DNA of 51,567 nt from an uncultured Acetobacteraceae bacterium (GTDB taxonomy: Bacteria; Pseudomonadota; Alphaproteobacteria; Acetobacterales; Acetobacteraceae), in the NCBI GenBank assembly GCA_937873175.1, contig CALMVT010000364.1, positions 1 to 51,567 of the forward strand, in the 5' to 3' direction. Both the position numbers and the translations under genes were made by a program. Within the stretch, counting starts at the first letter, position 1, and the number at the start of each line of letters is the position of its first letter. Of the stretch, positions 1 through 11,705 are shown one piece after another. A model generated the notes under the pieces. The model saw nothing but the letters and a program-made list of their open reading frames with translations. It searched no databases and had not been told where the DNA came from.

Positions 1-455
1 GGCACGGCGGGCGCCAGCGCGGCATCGGCGGCCGCCCGCGTCAGCCCGGGGCCGAGCGGCACGGCCAGCATGGCGTCGGCAATGCCGCGGAACGCCGGGT
101 CGTAGCGGACCGGAGCGATGTCGGCCACCAGCAGCCGGCTGACCCGGTCCGGCCGCAGCAGCGCCGCCTGCATCGCCACCTTGCCGCCCATCGAGTGGCC
201 GACCAGCGCCGCCTGCGGCACGCCTAAAGCCTTGAGGCTGTTCAGCACGTCCTCCGCCATGGCGGCGTAGGACATGGCGAGATCATGCGGGCTGGCGCCG
301 TGGTTGCGCAGGTCGAACGCGATCACCCGGCGCGTGTCGGCGAGCCGCCGCTGGATGACGGCGAAGTTGCCGGCCGCGCCGAACAGCCCGTGCAGCAGCG
401 CCACGGGCGGCCCGGCGCCGCGGTCCGCCCCGGCCTCGACCCCATGCAGGATCAC
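1..455 (-). CDS. alpha/beta hydrolase (YbfF-like esterase), 3' end outside window
   Basis: Cytosolic serine hydrolase of the alpha/beta fold; the substrate cannot be told. The visible N-terminal half shows the oxyanion-hole strand LLHGLFGAAGNF, then FDLRNHGASPH, then the nucleophile elbow VGHSMGGKVAM with the catalytic serine. This HG..G, LRNHG and GHSMGG set is typical of the YbfF/small esterase group. The acid and histidine lie beyond the left edge. The GTG start at 455 overlaps the TGA of the upstream EamA gene (GTGA), so the two are probably translationally coupled. It is the third gene of the operon that starts at 2499. Confidence 0.8.
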   Translation of the reverse strand, partial: MILHGVEAGADRGAGPPVALLHGLFGAAGNFAVIQRRLADTRRVIAFDLRNHGASPHDLAMSYAAMAEDVLNSLKALGVPQAALVGHSMGGKVAMQAALLRPDRVSRLLVADIAPVRYDPAFRGIADAMLAVPLGPGLTRAAADAALAPAV

Positions 456-1336
456 GGCGCGCGCCGGCCCGGCACGGTCGCAACAACGCCGGCGCCCAGG
501 ATCAGGACCGACCCGGCGATCACGTCCGCCGTCAGCGGCTCGTGCAGCCACGCCGCCGCGATCAGCAAGCCGACCGCGGGCGCCGCCAGGAAGCCGATCG
601 AGGCCACGACCAGCGGCAGCGCCAACGTTGCCTGCATCACGCACCAAGTGCCGAGCGGGGCCGCGACCAGCCCGATGCCCAGCAGCGCCGCGACGGCCGG
701 CGCGGTCCAGGTGCCCGGCGCATGCAGCACCGCGAGCGGCAACAAGGCCAGGCTCGCCAGCCCGAACGCCCAGGGCAGCAGCTCCAGCATGGTCAAGCCG
801 GGCGGCCAGCGCCGCACCGCCGTCATGGTCGTGGCCCAGCACCCGGCCGCGCCGAGCAGCAGCGCGTGCCCCAGCAGCAGGCCCGGCGCCGACCAATCGA
901 TGGCCCAAGGACCGCTCAGCACCACCACCCCCATCATTGCCAGCCCGGCCGCGATCCATCGCCGGGGCGAGATCGCCTCGCCCAGCACCAGAAGGGACAG
1001 CGGCACGGTCCAGACCAGCGTGGCGTTGGACAGGATGGCGGTCCGCCCGGCCGGCACCCATGCCACCGCCAGATGCGCCAGCGCGAAGAACCCGGCCAAT
1101 TGCAGCAGTCCGAGCGCCAGCAGCGCCGGCAAGTCGCGCCGCGCCGGACGGCGCAGCCGGCCCAACGCTCCCAGCACCACGGCCGCCACCGTCGCCGACA
1201 AGCCGGCCCGGCCCAGCGCGAACCAGAACGGCGCAGCACCCCCCAGCAGCGCGTAGCGGGTGATCGGCCAGCTTGACCCGAGCAGCAGCACCGCACCCAG
1301 CAATTGAACCAGCGCGGAGACCGGGATGCGGGTCAA
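452..1336 (-). CDS. EamA/DMT-family transporter
   Basis: Inner-membrane drug/metabolite transporter of about 294 residues with ten predicted hydrophobic segments in two EamA repeats, such as LLGAVLLLGSSWPITRYALL near the N-terminus and VIAGSVLILGAGVVATV at the end. The family exports amino acids and small metabolites. The TTG start at 1336 overlaps the TGA of the diaminopropionate ammonia-lyase gene (TTGA); the open frame extends further upstream, but that part is arginine- and glycine-rich shadow of the lyase gene. Between a lyase and a hydrolase in one operon, export of an amino acid or its product is a plausible but unproven role. Confidence 0.8.
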   Translation of the reverse strand: MTRIPVSALVQLLGAVLLLGSSWPITRYALLGGAAPFWFALGRAGLSATVAAVVLGALGRLRRPARRDLPALLALGLLQLAGFFALAHLAVAWVPAGRTAILSNATLVWTVPLSLLVLGEAISPRRWIAAGLAMMGVVVLSGPWAIDWSAPGLLLGHALLLGAAGCWATTMTAVRRWPPGLTMLELLPWAFGLASLALLPLAVLHAPGTWTAPAVAALLGIGLVAAPLGTWCVMQATLALPLVVASIGFLAAPAVGLLIAAAWLHEPLTADVIAGSVLILGAGVVATVPGRRAP

Positions 1337-2499
1337 GCGGCGGTCCCGACCAGGCGCGCGTAAAGCGCCGGGTCGGTCGCGCCCTCCGTGCTGAACACCA
1401 GCACGCGGCTGTCGGGGCCGAGCGCCAGGGCGGTGCGCGCGGCCGGGTCCTCCGCCGCCAGCAGCAGGCCCGCGAGGCCTGCCGCGCCGGACTCGCCGGA
1501 CACGATGCCTTCCCGTGCCAGCCGCCGCATCGCACCGACCGCCGCCGCGTCCGGGACCGCGAGGAACGCCGCCGCGGCGCGGTCGAGTTCCTGCCAGGCG
1601 ATCAAGCTCGGCTCGCCACAGGCGAGGCCCGCCATGATCGTGTCCAGGTCGCCAGTTGCCGGCGTGGGCGTCCCCCCGGCCGCCGCGCTGGCCAGCAGGC
1701 AGGCGGCGCGCTCCGGCTCGACGACAACCAGGCTCGGCGCCGGGTCGAGCCGGGTGCGCACGGACACGGACACCGCCGCGGCCACCCCGCCGACGCCGCC
1801 CTGGATGAAGACGTGGGTGGGCGGCGGGCCGGGCCATTGGTCCAGCGCCTCCTCCGCCATCACGCGGTAGCCCTGCATGATGTCGCGCGGAACCTCAGTG
1901 TAGCCCGGCCAGGATGTGTCGGACACGACGAACCAGCCCTGCCGCTCGGCCTCTGCCGCCGCCGCGCGCACCGCGTCGTCGTAGGTGCCAGGCACAACAT
2001 GGATCGCGGCGCCATAGCGGGCGATGGCGTCGATGCGCCCTCCACTCACGCCCTCGTGCACGAAGATGGCGCAAGCGGCACCGAACCGCTGCGCGCCCCA
2101 GGCGACGCTGCGCCCGTGGTTGCCGTCGGTGGCGCAGGCAACGGTGATGTCCCGCGTGTCCGCGGCGTAGCGCCCGGCGAACAGGTCCGCCGTTGTGGCC
2201 GACAGCGCCGCGCCACGCCGGGCCAGCTCCGCGCACAGTACGCCGGCCACGGCGTAGGCGCCGCCCAGCGCCTTGAAGCTGCCGAGGCCGAACCGCCCGG
2301 ACTCATCTTTTACATGGAGCGCCGCGATGCCGGCCTCCGCCGCGACCCCAGGCAGGGCGTGGAGCGCGGTCGGCGCATAGCCCGGCCAAGCCGAGATGTC
2401 CGCCCGCGCTCGGCGGAACCCTCCCTGGGGCAGCACCACGATCCCCGGGGCGCCCCGGCGCGGGTTGGGCAGGCAGCGGAATGGGAAAGAGTCGGCCAT
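1333..2499 (-). CDS. dpaL: diaminopropionate ammonia-lyase
   Basis: PLP enzyme that converts 2,3-diaminopropionate to pyruvate and ammonia. The 388-residue product matches the usual length of about 400. The PLP lysine is K76 in GLGSFKALGG, followed by the long fold-type II core ATDGNHGRSVAWGAQ and DTSWPGYTEVPRDIMQGY, a signature of this family that separates it from threonine dehydratases. The glycine-rich phosphate loop IQGGVGGVAAAV and the SGESGAAGL segment are present. ATG at 2499 gives the family-like N-terminus. First gene of a three-gene overlapping operon, divergent from the dehydrogenase gene at 2567 with a 67-base shared promoter region. Confidence 0.88.
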   Translation of the reverse strand: MADSFPFRCLPNPRRGAPGIVVLPQGGFRRARADISAWPGYAPTALHALPGVAAEAGIAALHVKDESGRFGLGSFKALGGAYAVAGVLCAELARRGAALSATTADLFAGRYAADTRDITVACATDGNHGRSVAWGAQRFGAACAIFVHEGVSGGRIDAIARYGAAIHVVPGTYDDAVRAAAAEAERQGWFVVSDTSWPGYTEVPRDIMQGYRVMAEEALDQWPGPPPTHVFIQGGVGGVAAAVSVSVRTRLDPAPSLVVVEPERAACLLASAAAGGTPTPATGDLDTIMAGLACGEPSLIAWQELDRAAAAFLAVPDAAAVGAMRRLAREGIVSGESGAAGLAGLLLAAEDPAARTALALGPDSRVLVFSTEGATDPALYARLVGTAA

Positions 2500-2566
2500 A
2501 TCGGCACAATTGCGCGGGCGGCGGGCGACGGCTAGTGCTCGGCGGACCAAATAATGGGGGAACGCC

Positions 2567-3547
2567 ATGCACATCACGATCCTGGGCGGCGCCGGGTTCC
2601 TGGGCCGCAAGCTGGCCGCCTGGCTGGCAACGGAGGGCGCATTGGGCGGACGCCCGGTCAGCAGCCTGACGCTGTTCGACTTGGCCGCCCCGCCCCCGCC
2701 CGAGGGCGCTCCGTTCCCGGTGCACAGCCTGGCGGGCGACCTGGCCGAGTTGCCCGCGGCGGCGATCCCGCCCGGCACGGAGGTGGTGTTCCACCTCGCC
2801 GCCGTGGTGAGCGCCGCGGCGGAAGCGGATTACGAGCTGGGCCGCCGGGTCAACGTGCGCGGCACGGACGCGGTGATCGACGCCTGCCGCCGCCTGACCA
2901 TGCCAACCCGCGTGGTGTTCACCAGCTCGGTCGCAAGCTTCAGCGGCGGGCAGGGCGCGGTGCTTGAGGACAACGCGCGGCAGGTGCCGGCCAATAGCTA
3001 CGGCGCGCAGAAAGCGGCGGCGGAGCTGTTCCTCGCCGACGCCAGCCGCCGGGGCATGCTCGACGCGGTGCTGATCCGGCTGCCCACGGTGGTGGTGCGC
3101 CCGGGCCGGCCCAACAAGGCCGCCAGCAGCTTCGTGAGCAGCATCCTGCGCGAGCCGCTGCTGGGCTTGCCGGCCACCCTGCCCGTGCCGGACGAGTTCG
3201 CGGTGTGGATTTGCAGTCCCCGGCGCGCCGTTGATTGGCTGCTGCACGCGGCGGCGATGGACACGGGACCGATGGGCCTCGACCGCGGCGTGAACCCGCC
3301 GGGCATGAGCGCGACCGTGGGGGAGATGCTGCAGGCCCTGGACAGCGTGCGGCCCGGCGCCTCCGCCTTGGTGGAGCGCCGCCCCGACCCGGCCATCGCC
3401 GCCATCGTCGGCGGCTGGCCCGCGGCGTTCAACCCGGTCCGTGCCCCCGCCCTCGGTTTTGCCCCGCATGAAAGCCTGGCCGAGTTGGTCCAGGCTTTCG
3501 TCGATGACGACTTAGAAAACACACAACTTGAGCGAAATGCAGGGTGA
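2567..3547 (+). CDS. denD: NAD-dependent epimerase/dehydratase, D-erythronate dehydrogenase-like
   Basis: Extended short-chain dehydrogenase of 326 residues. The N-terminal Rossmann motif is ILGGAGFLGRKLA, the active site is Y145-G-A-Q-K149 (YxxxK) after the FTSSVASF strand, and RLPTVVVRPGRPNKAASSF resembles the substrate loop of D-erythronate dehydrogenase. DenD oxidises D-erythronate to 2-oxo-tetronate, but the usual partners (OtnK, OtnC, OtnI) are absent here, so the substrate is inferred from similarity only. The ATG has a purine-rich GGGGGAA ribosome binding site eight bases upstream. Transcribed away from dpaL. Confidence 0.72.
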   Translation: MHITILGGAGFLGRKLAAWLATEGALGGRPVSSLTLFDLAAPPPPEGAPFPVHSLAGDLAELPAAAIPPGTEVVFHLAAVVSAAAEADYELGRRVNVRGTDAVIDACRRLTMPTRVVFTSSVASFSGGQGAVLEDNARQVPANSYGAQKAAAELFLADASRRGMLDAVLIRLPTVVVRPGRPNKAASSFVSSILREPLLGLPATLPVPDEFAVWICSPRRAVDWLLHAAAMDTGPMGLDRGVNPPGMSATVGEMLQALDSVRPGASALVERRPDPAIAAIVGGWPAAFNPVRAPALGFAPHESLAELVQAFVDDDLENTQLERNAG

Positions 3548-3620
3548 TTGTCGAAACGTTACAAAACAGCGGGTTTTTCCGGTTCGGCCTGGTTGAAGCT
3601 GTGGCAAGGTGGTCGCAGTA

Positions 3621-5513
3621 ATGAGTGAGCCTTGCCCGGCGTGGGCGGGTTTCCGCACCTTTTGTCCCGTTTGGCCCTCCACGATGTCCCCTCCTCCCAG
3701 CAGCACAGGCTTCGCCGGTTCAAACGCCGCGGCGGGCCTGCGCGCCCGGCGGGAGCGGCGGCCGATCGCCGACGTGGTGGCGCACGTTCCGCAAACGCTT
3801 CGCGCCCTGGTTCGGGCGGACGAGATCTGGCTGGTGGTGCTGTCGGCCTTTGTGGGCCTGGGTGCCGGGCTGGTCGTGGTCGCGATGGAAACCTTTGCGC
3901 AGGCGATGCACCGGGCGCTGTATAACCTGGGGCCGGGCGAGTTCCTGTCCGCCATGCCGTCCGTCGAGACCCTGCGCGCCCTGCTGGTGCCGAGCCTCGG
4001 CGGGCTGGCCCTGGGCGCGGCCGGCTGGGCGCTGGCCCGCTGGCTGCCGCGCCGGACCATCGACCCCATCGAGGCTAATGCGCTGTATGGCGGCCGGATG
4101 TCCCTGGTGGACAGCGTGATTGTGGTGGGCCAGACCGTGTGGTCGAACGGCGTCGGCGCGTCAGTGGGGCTGGAGGCCGGCTTCGCGCAGATCGGCTCGG
4201 CCATGGCGTCCTGGCTGGGCCGGGCGTTCCGGGTGCGTCGGACCGACCTGCGGCTCCTGGTGGGCTGCGGCGCGGCGGGCGCCATCGCCGCCGCGTTCAA
4301 CGCGCCCTTGTCCGGCGCGTTCTATGCGTTCGAGCTGGTGATCGGCACCTACTCGCTCACCACGCTGGCGCCCGTGGTGATGTCGGCGATCTGCGCGGTG
4401 TCCGTGATGCGAGTCCTGGTCGGCCCCGGCGTCGGCTTCGACATCCGGGTGCCCACGGTGATCGAGACGGTGGACTACGTGCCGATCCTGGCGCTCGGCA
4501 TGGTGTGCGCGCTGGGCGGCATCGCCCTGATGCGCGGCGTCACGCTGGTGGAGGGGCTGTTCCGCCGCAGCCGCATGCCGGGTTGGACCCGCCCGGCGCT
4601 GGGCGGCCTGGTGGTGGGCGCCATGGCGCTGCTGACCCCGGCGGTGCTGTCCTCCGGCCATTCGGCGCTGCGGGTGGCGCTGGATGCGCCGTACAGCCTG
4701 CAGCAGATCGGCATCTTGATCCTGCTGAAAGCGGTCGCTTCGGCCATCAGCATCGGCTCCGGGTTCCGCGGCGGGCTGTTCTTCGCGTCCCTGTTCCTTG
4801 GCGCGCTGGTGGGCAAGCTGTTCGCCGGCGCGCTGGCCCTGGTAACGGTGGTGCAGGCTTTGCCGGCGGTGATCTGCGCGTTGGTGGGCATGAGCGCGCT
4901 GGCGGTGGCGGTGGTGGGCGGGCCACTGACCATGGCGTTCCTGGCGCTGGAAAGCACGGGGTCGCTGCCCATGACCATCGCCGTCCTGGCCGCAAGCGTC
5001 GTGTCCGCCATCACGGTGCGCCGCACCTTCGGCTACAGCTTCGCGACCTGGCGCTTCCACTTGCGCGGCGAGGCGATCCGCAGCGCCGTCGATGTCGGCT
5101 GGATGCGCAACCTGACGGTGGGACGGATGATGCGGCGCGAGTACCGCCGGGTGCCGATCGACATGACGTTGGCCGCGTTCCGGCGGGAGTTCGTTCTGGG
5201 CTCGGTCGCCCGCGTCGTCACGGTGGACGCGGCGGACCGCTACGCCGGCATCCTCGCGACCTCCGAGGGCCACGCCGCGCCGGAAACCGCGACCAAGCTG
5301 TCCGACGTAGTGCACCACCGCAAAACTGTGCTGCTGCCGCAGATGACGATCAAGGAAGCGGTGCACATGTTTGAAACGGCGGAAAGCGACGAGCTGGCGG
5401 TGGTGGACAGCGCCGAGAACATGCGGGTGATTGGCGTGCTCACCGAGCAGTACGCGCTGCGCCGCTACAGCGAGGAATTGGAGAAGCGGCGGCGCGAGCT
5501 GTCGGGGGAGTAA
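3621..5513 (+). CDS. ClC-family chloride channel/antiporter with C-terminal CBS domains
   Basis: Polytopic membrane protein of about 630 residues. The ClC core runs to roughly residue 480 and two CBS-like domains follow, ending near DELAVVDSAENMRVIGVLTEQYALRR. The gating-glutamate loop reads GASVGLEAGFAQ in place of GREGPS, keeping the glutamate; the GSGFRGGLFFASLFLGALVG segment corresponds to the GGxFxP filter helix. The serine loop GSGIP is not recognisable (DPIEANALYGG in its place), as in a divergent alphaproteobacterial ClC branch. ATG 3621 was chosen because AAGGTGG lies at proper spacing upstream; GTG 3609 and ATG 3684 are alternatives. Confidence 0.85.
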   Translation: MSEPCPAWAGFRTFCPVWPSTMSPPPSSTGFAGSNAAAGLRARRERRPIADVVAHVPQTLRALVRADEIWLVVLSAFVGLGAGLVVVAMETFAQAMHRALYNLGPGEFLSAMPSVETLRALLVPSLGGLALGAAGWALARWLPRRTIDPIEANALYGGRMSLVDSVIVVGQTVWSNGVGASVGLEAGFAQIGSAMASWLGRAFRVRRTDLRLLVGCGAAGAIAAAFNAPLSGAFYAFELVIGTYSLTTLAPVVMSAICAVSVMRVLVGPGVGFDIRVPTVIETVDYVPILALGMVCALGGIALMRGVTLVEGLFRRSRMPGWTRPALGGLVVGAMALLTPAVLSSGHSALRVALDAPYSLQQIGILILLKAVASAISIGSGFRGGLFFASLFLGALVGKLFAGALALVTVVQALPAVICALVGMSALAVAVVGGPLTMAFLALESTGSLPMTIAVLAASVVSAITVRRTFGYSFATWRFHLRGEAIRSAVDVGWMRNLTVGRMMRREYRRVPIDMTLAAFRREFVLGSVARVVTVDAADRYAGILATSEGHAAPETATKLSDVVHHRKTVLLPQMTIKEAVHMFETAESDELAVVDSAENMRVIGVLTEQYALRRYSEELEKRRRELSGE

Positions 5514-5525
5514 ACCTGACGCCCG

Positions 5526-8258
<2,733 letters not shown>

Positions 8259-8445
8259 GGTAGGCCCTCGGGTGGCACGGCCGGGTCGCAGGGGCCGGGC
8301 GCGATTGGGTGGGAGGCAAGGCTCAGATAGGACCCGGGCCGGCCAGGGTCAACGACCGTTGCCCCATCGCCACGGCCCGCGCCTTGTCGCACCCCGGCGC
8401 TTCGGGCATTGTCCGCCGGTCCGAATGCTCCATCCGAGGTTGTCC

Positions 8446-9360
8446 ATGCGCCGTCCGAGCCTACTCGCCACCACCGCGGCCCTCGTGCTGAGCACCGCCG
8501 GCCTTGCGCTTGCGCAGGCCCCGAAACCGGCCGGCCCGGCTGCCGCAGCGCCGGCAGCCCAGGCCGATCCCGTGGTCGCGCGCATCGGCAAGGATGAGAT
8601 TCATGCCTCCGAGCTGTCGGACGCCGCCAAGGCGCTGCCGGAGGAGCTGCGCGGCATGCCGCCCACGGCGCTTTACCCGATGCTGCTGGACCAGTTGATC
8701 GACCGTCACGTCGTGGTGATCGCCGCGAAGAAGGAAGGGCTGGACCGCGACCCGGCGGTGCAGCGCATGGTCGCCCGCGCCACCGACAGCGCGTTGCAGA
8801 ACGCCCTGCTGACCCGGGAAATCGCGCCGACGCTGACCGAGGAGGCGATTCGCACCCGCTATGACCGCGACTTCGCCGGAAAGGCCGGGGAAACCGAGGT
8901 CCACGCCCGCCACATCCTGGTCGCCGACGAGGACACCGCGAAAAAGGTCATCGCCGAGCTGAACGGCGGCGCGGACTTCGCGGAACTTGCGAAGAAATAC
9001 AGCACCGACCCCGGCGCGCAGAGCGGCGGCGACCTGGGCTTCTTCAAGAAAAGCGACATGCTGCCGGAATTCTCCGAAACCGCCTTCGCACTCAAGGCCG
9101 GGCAAACCACGCAAACGCCGGTCAAGACCCGGTTCGGCTGGCACGTGATCCAGGTCCAGGAAGTCCGCAACGCGCCGCCGCCCAGCCTGGAGCAGGTACA
9201 CGACGAGATCCGGCAAACGCTGATCCAGGAGGGCGTGAGCCGCGTGCTGGCCCAGGCCAAGACCGGCCTGCCGATCGAGAAGTTCAACGTGGACGGCTCG
9301 CCGGCCACGCCGGATGCCGGGCTGCCCGCGCCGACCCCGGCTCCGGCCCCGGCCAGATAG
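8446..9360 (+). CDS. periplasmic parvulin-type peptidyl-prolyl isomerase
   Basis: Envelope foldase of 304 residues. An N-terminal Sec signal peptide (LLATTAALVLSTAGLALAQA) is followed by a proline/alanine linker, a SurA-N-like helical region, and a parvulin domain from VHARHILVADEDTAKKV to FGWHVIQVQEV that includes the conserved DLGFFKKSDMLPEF core. The C-terminal tail is proline/alanine rich. ATG 8446 gives the cleanest signal peptide; an in-frame ATG lies at 8425. The TAG stop shares a base with the GTG start of argJ, and the gene faces secA, which suits a role in folding exported proteins. Confidence 0.9.
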   Translation: MRRPSLLATTAALVLSTAGLALAQAPKPAGPAAAAPAAQADPVVARIGKDEIHASELSDAAKALPEELRGMPPTALYPMLLDQLIDRHVVVIAAKKEGLDRDPAVQRMVARATDSALQNALLTREIAPTLTEEAIRTRYDRDFAGKAGETEVHARHILVADEDTAKKVIAELNGGADFAELAKKYSTDPGAQSGGDLGFFKKSDMLPEFSETAFALKAGQTTQTPVKTRFGWHVIQVQEVRNAPPPSLEQVHDEIRQTLIQEGVSRVLAQAKTGLPIEKFNVDGSPATPDAGLPAPTPAPAPAR

Positions 9361-10589
9361 TGGCGCTGCCGACCAGCCCGCTCGCGGTGCCGATGCCGGA
9401 GCTGCCGCCGCTCGCCGGCGTGCGTCTCGGCTCGGCGGAGGCCGGCATCCGCTACGCCGGGCGCACCGACTTGGTGATGGCGGTGCTGCCGGAGGGCACA
9501 ACCGCGGCCGGCGTGTTCACCCGCAACCGCTGCCCCGGCGCCCCTGTGGATTGGTGCCGGGCGGCGCTGGCGCATGGCCAGGCGCGGGCGCTGGTGGTGA
9601 ACGCCGGCAACGCCAACGTGTTCACCGGCCGCGCCGGGATCGAGGCTGTGAACGCGACGGCGGGGGCGGCGGCTGACCTGCTCGGCTGTTCCGTGCATGA
9701 GGTGCTCGTCGCCAGCACCGGCGTGATCGGCGAGGTGCTGCCCCATGCCAAGCTGATCGCCGCCCTGCCCGCGCTGTATGCGTCCTTGGCCGAGGACGGC
9801 TGGCTTGCCGCGGCGCGCGGCATCATGACCACCGACACCTTTCCCAAGGCCGCGACGCGCACCGTGCCTATTGACGGCAGCCCGGTCCGCATCACCGGCA
9901 TCGCCAAGGGCAGCGGCATGGTCGCGCCCGACATGGCGACCATGCTGGCCTTCGTGTTCACCGACGCGAAGCTGCCCGCTCCGCTGCTGCAGGACATGCT
10001 GGCGCGCGGGGTGAAGCGCAGCTTCAATTGCACCACGGTGGACAGCGACACCTCCACCAGCGACACCGTGCTGCTGTTCGCCACCGGCCAGGTGGCGCAC
10101 GCGCCGGTGGGCCGGCATGACAAGCATCTCGTCCGCGAATTCCGCGACGCGCTGGACGCCCTGCTGCTGGACTTGGCGCTGCAAGTGGTCCGCGACGGGG
10201 AAGGCGCGCAGAAGCTGGTGCGCATCGACGTGGCGGGCGCGGTCAGCAACAAGTCCGCCCGGCGCGTGGCGCTCGCCATCGCCAACTCGCCCTTGGTCAA
10301 GACCGCCATCGCCGGCGAAGATGCGAACTGGGGCCGCATCGTCATGGCAGTGGGCAAGGCGGGCGAGCCGGCGGACCGCGACAAGCTTTCGGTCGGCGTG
10401 GGTGGCACCTGGATGGCGCGCAACGGCGGCGTGGTGCTGGGCTACGACGAGGGGCCGGTGGTGGCGCACATGAAGGGGCGCGAAATCGGCATCGCCGTGG
10501 ACCTCGGCCTCGGCACGGGCGTGGGCACCGCCTGGACCTGTGATCTCACCCATGGATACATCGACATCAATGGCAACTACCGGAGCTAG
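9360..10589 (+). CDS. argJ: bifunctional ornithine acetyltransferase/N-acetylglutamate synthase
   Basis: Arginine biosynthesis enzyme that moves the acetyl group from N-acetylornithine to glutamate, recycling acetyl units in the cytosol. The 409-residue product carries the self-cleavage site KGSGMVAPDMATML; the nucleophile is Thr194, cleaved from Ala193 to give alpha and beta chains. VNAGNANVFTG, the N-S-FN-TVDSDTSTSDT segment and the terminal YIDINGNYRS are typical. The GTG start at 9360 overlaps the previous stop (TAGTG). Whether it also has acetyl-CoA-dependent activity cannot be told from the sequence. Confidence 0.96.
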   Translation: MALPTSPLAVPMPELPPLAGVRLGSAEAGIRYAGRTDLVMAVLPEGTTAAGVFTRNRCPGAPVDWCRAALAHGQARALVVNAGNANVFTGRAGIEAVNATAGAAADLLGCSVHEVLVASTGVIGEVLPHAKLIAALPALYASLAEDGWLAAARGIMTTDTFPKAATRTVPIDGSPVRITGIAKGSGMVAPDMATMLAFVFTDAKLPAPLLQDMLARGVKRSFNCTTVDSDTSTSDTVLLFATGQVAHAPVGRHDKHLVREFRDALDALLLDLALQVVRDGEGAQKLVRIDVAGAVSNKSARRVALAIANSPLVKTAIAGEDANWGRIVMAVGKAGEPADRDKLSVGVGGTWMARNGGVVLGYDEGPVVAHMKGREIGIAVDLGLGTGVGTAWTCDLTHGYIDINGNYRS

Positions 10590-10628
10590 GGGCGCGTCAG
10601 CGGCGGCGTGCCTGGCCGGGCGAGGCTG

Positions 10629-11696
10629 ATGGCGCTGTCCCTGATGCCCGACGAACCGCCCTTCGCCCCGCTCGTGACCGAGCGGCTGAGGCTCCGCCCG
10701 CTGCGCCCCGCGGACGCGGAGGAGCTGCACCGCCTGGTGAACGACTGGGCGGTGGTCCGCATGCTGTCCCGCCTGCCCTTCCCTTACCCGCGGCAGTTGA
10801 CGGACGAGTGGATCGCCTCGACCTTGCAGCAGATCGCCGACGGCACCGGCTACCATCTGGCGATCACGGGGGAAGAAGCCGGGCAGGAGATGATCGTGGG
10901 CTGCATCGGCCTGCGCCTCGACATGACGCCGCGGACGGGCAACCTTGGGTATTGGGTCGGACGTCGCTTCTGGGGCCACGGCGTCGCGACCGAAGCCGCC
11001 GGTCGGCTGTCGCGCTGGGCGCTGGCCAACCTGGACCTTGACCGGCTGGAAGCGCACGTGGCCGAGGACAACACGGCTTCCGCCGCCGTGCTGCGACGCA
11101 TCGGTTTCCGCATGACCGGGACCGGGCGGGAGCGGTTCCTGGCCCGCGGCGGCGAGCATCCAGTGATGCGGTTCCAGGCGACGCGCGACGACTTCGCCCC
11201 GCGCGCGCCGTTGCGCGACCAGTTGTCGCCCGCATCGCCGCAGCGGACGGTTGCCGCCTCGAAGCTGTCGCCAGAAAGCCCGGCCGCCGCGCCGGACCGG
11301 CCAGTCGTGCTGGTCGCCGCCTGCGCGCTGATCGACGCGGACGGGCGCGTCCTGCTGGCCCGGCGCCCGGAAGGCAAGCCGATGGCCGGGTTGTGGGAGT
11401 TCCCCGGCGGCAAGCTCGGCCCCAACGAAACGCCGGAAGCCGGGCTGATCCGCGAGCTGCGGGAGGAGTTGGGCATCGAGGTGACGGAAAGCTGCCTCGC
11501 CCCCTTCGCCTTTGCCAGCCATGCTTATGACGGGTTCCACCTGCTGATGCCGCTGTTCCTGTGCCGCCGCTGGGCCGGGCAGCCGACCGGGCGGGAAGGC
11601 CAGGTGCTCGCCTGGGTACGCCCGGCGAAGCTCGCCGAGTACCCGATGCCGCCCGCCGACAAGCCGCTGATCCCCTTGCTCCGCGATTTCCTCTAG
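10629..11696 (+). CDS. fused GNAT acetyltransferase - Nudix (MutT-type) hydrolase
   Basis: Two-domain protein of about 355 residues. The N-terminal third to half is a RimJ/RimL-type GNAT fold (TERLRLRPLRPADAEEL, GYWVGRRFWGHGVATEA, NTASAAVLRRIGF). A linker rich in Ser, Ala and Pro follows. The C-terminal part is a Nudix domain with a perfect box GKLGPNETPEAGLIRELREE followed by LGI, preceded by AACALIDADGRVLLARRPEGK, as in 8-oxo-dGTP hydrolase MutT. A mutT gene commonly follows argJ in alphaproteobacteria, often with a separate GNAT gene between; here the two are one continuous frame. ATG 10629 was chosen; GTG 10608 is possible. Confidence 0.9.
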   Translation: MALSLMPDEPPFAPLVTERLRLRPLRPADAEELHRLVNDWAVVRMLSRLPFPYPRQLTDEWIASTLQQIADGTGYHLAITGEEAGQEMIVGCIGLRLDMTPRTGNLGYWVGRRFWGHGVATEAAGRLSRWALANLDLDRLEAHVAEDNTASAAVLRRIGFRMTGTGRERFLARGGEHPVMRFQATRDDFAPRAPLRDQLSPASPQRTVAASKLSPESPAAAPDRPVVLVAACALIDADGRVLLARRPEGKPMAGLWEFPGGKLGPNETPEAGLIRELREELGIEVTESCLAPFAFASHAYDGFHLLMPLFLCRRWAGQPTGREGQVLAWVRPAKLAEYPMPPADKPLIPLLRDFL

Positions 11697-11705
11697 GGTC
11701 CCCCC

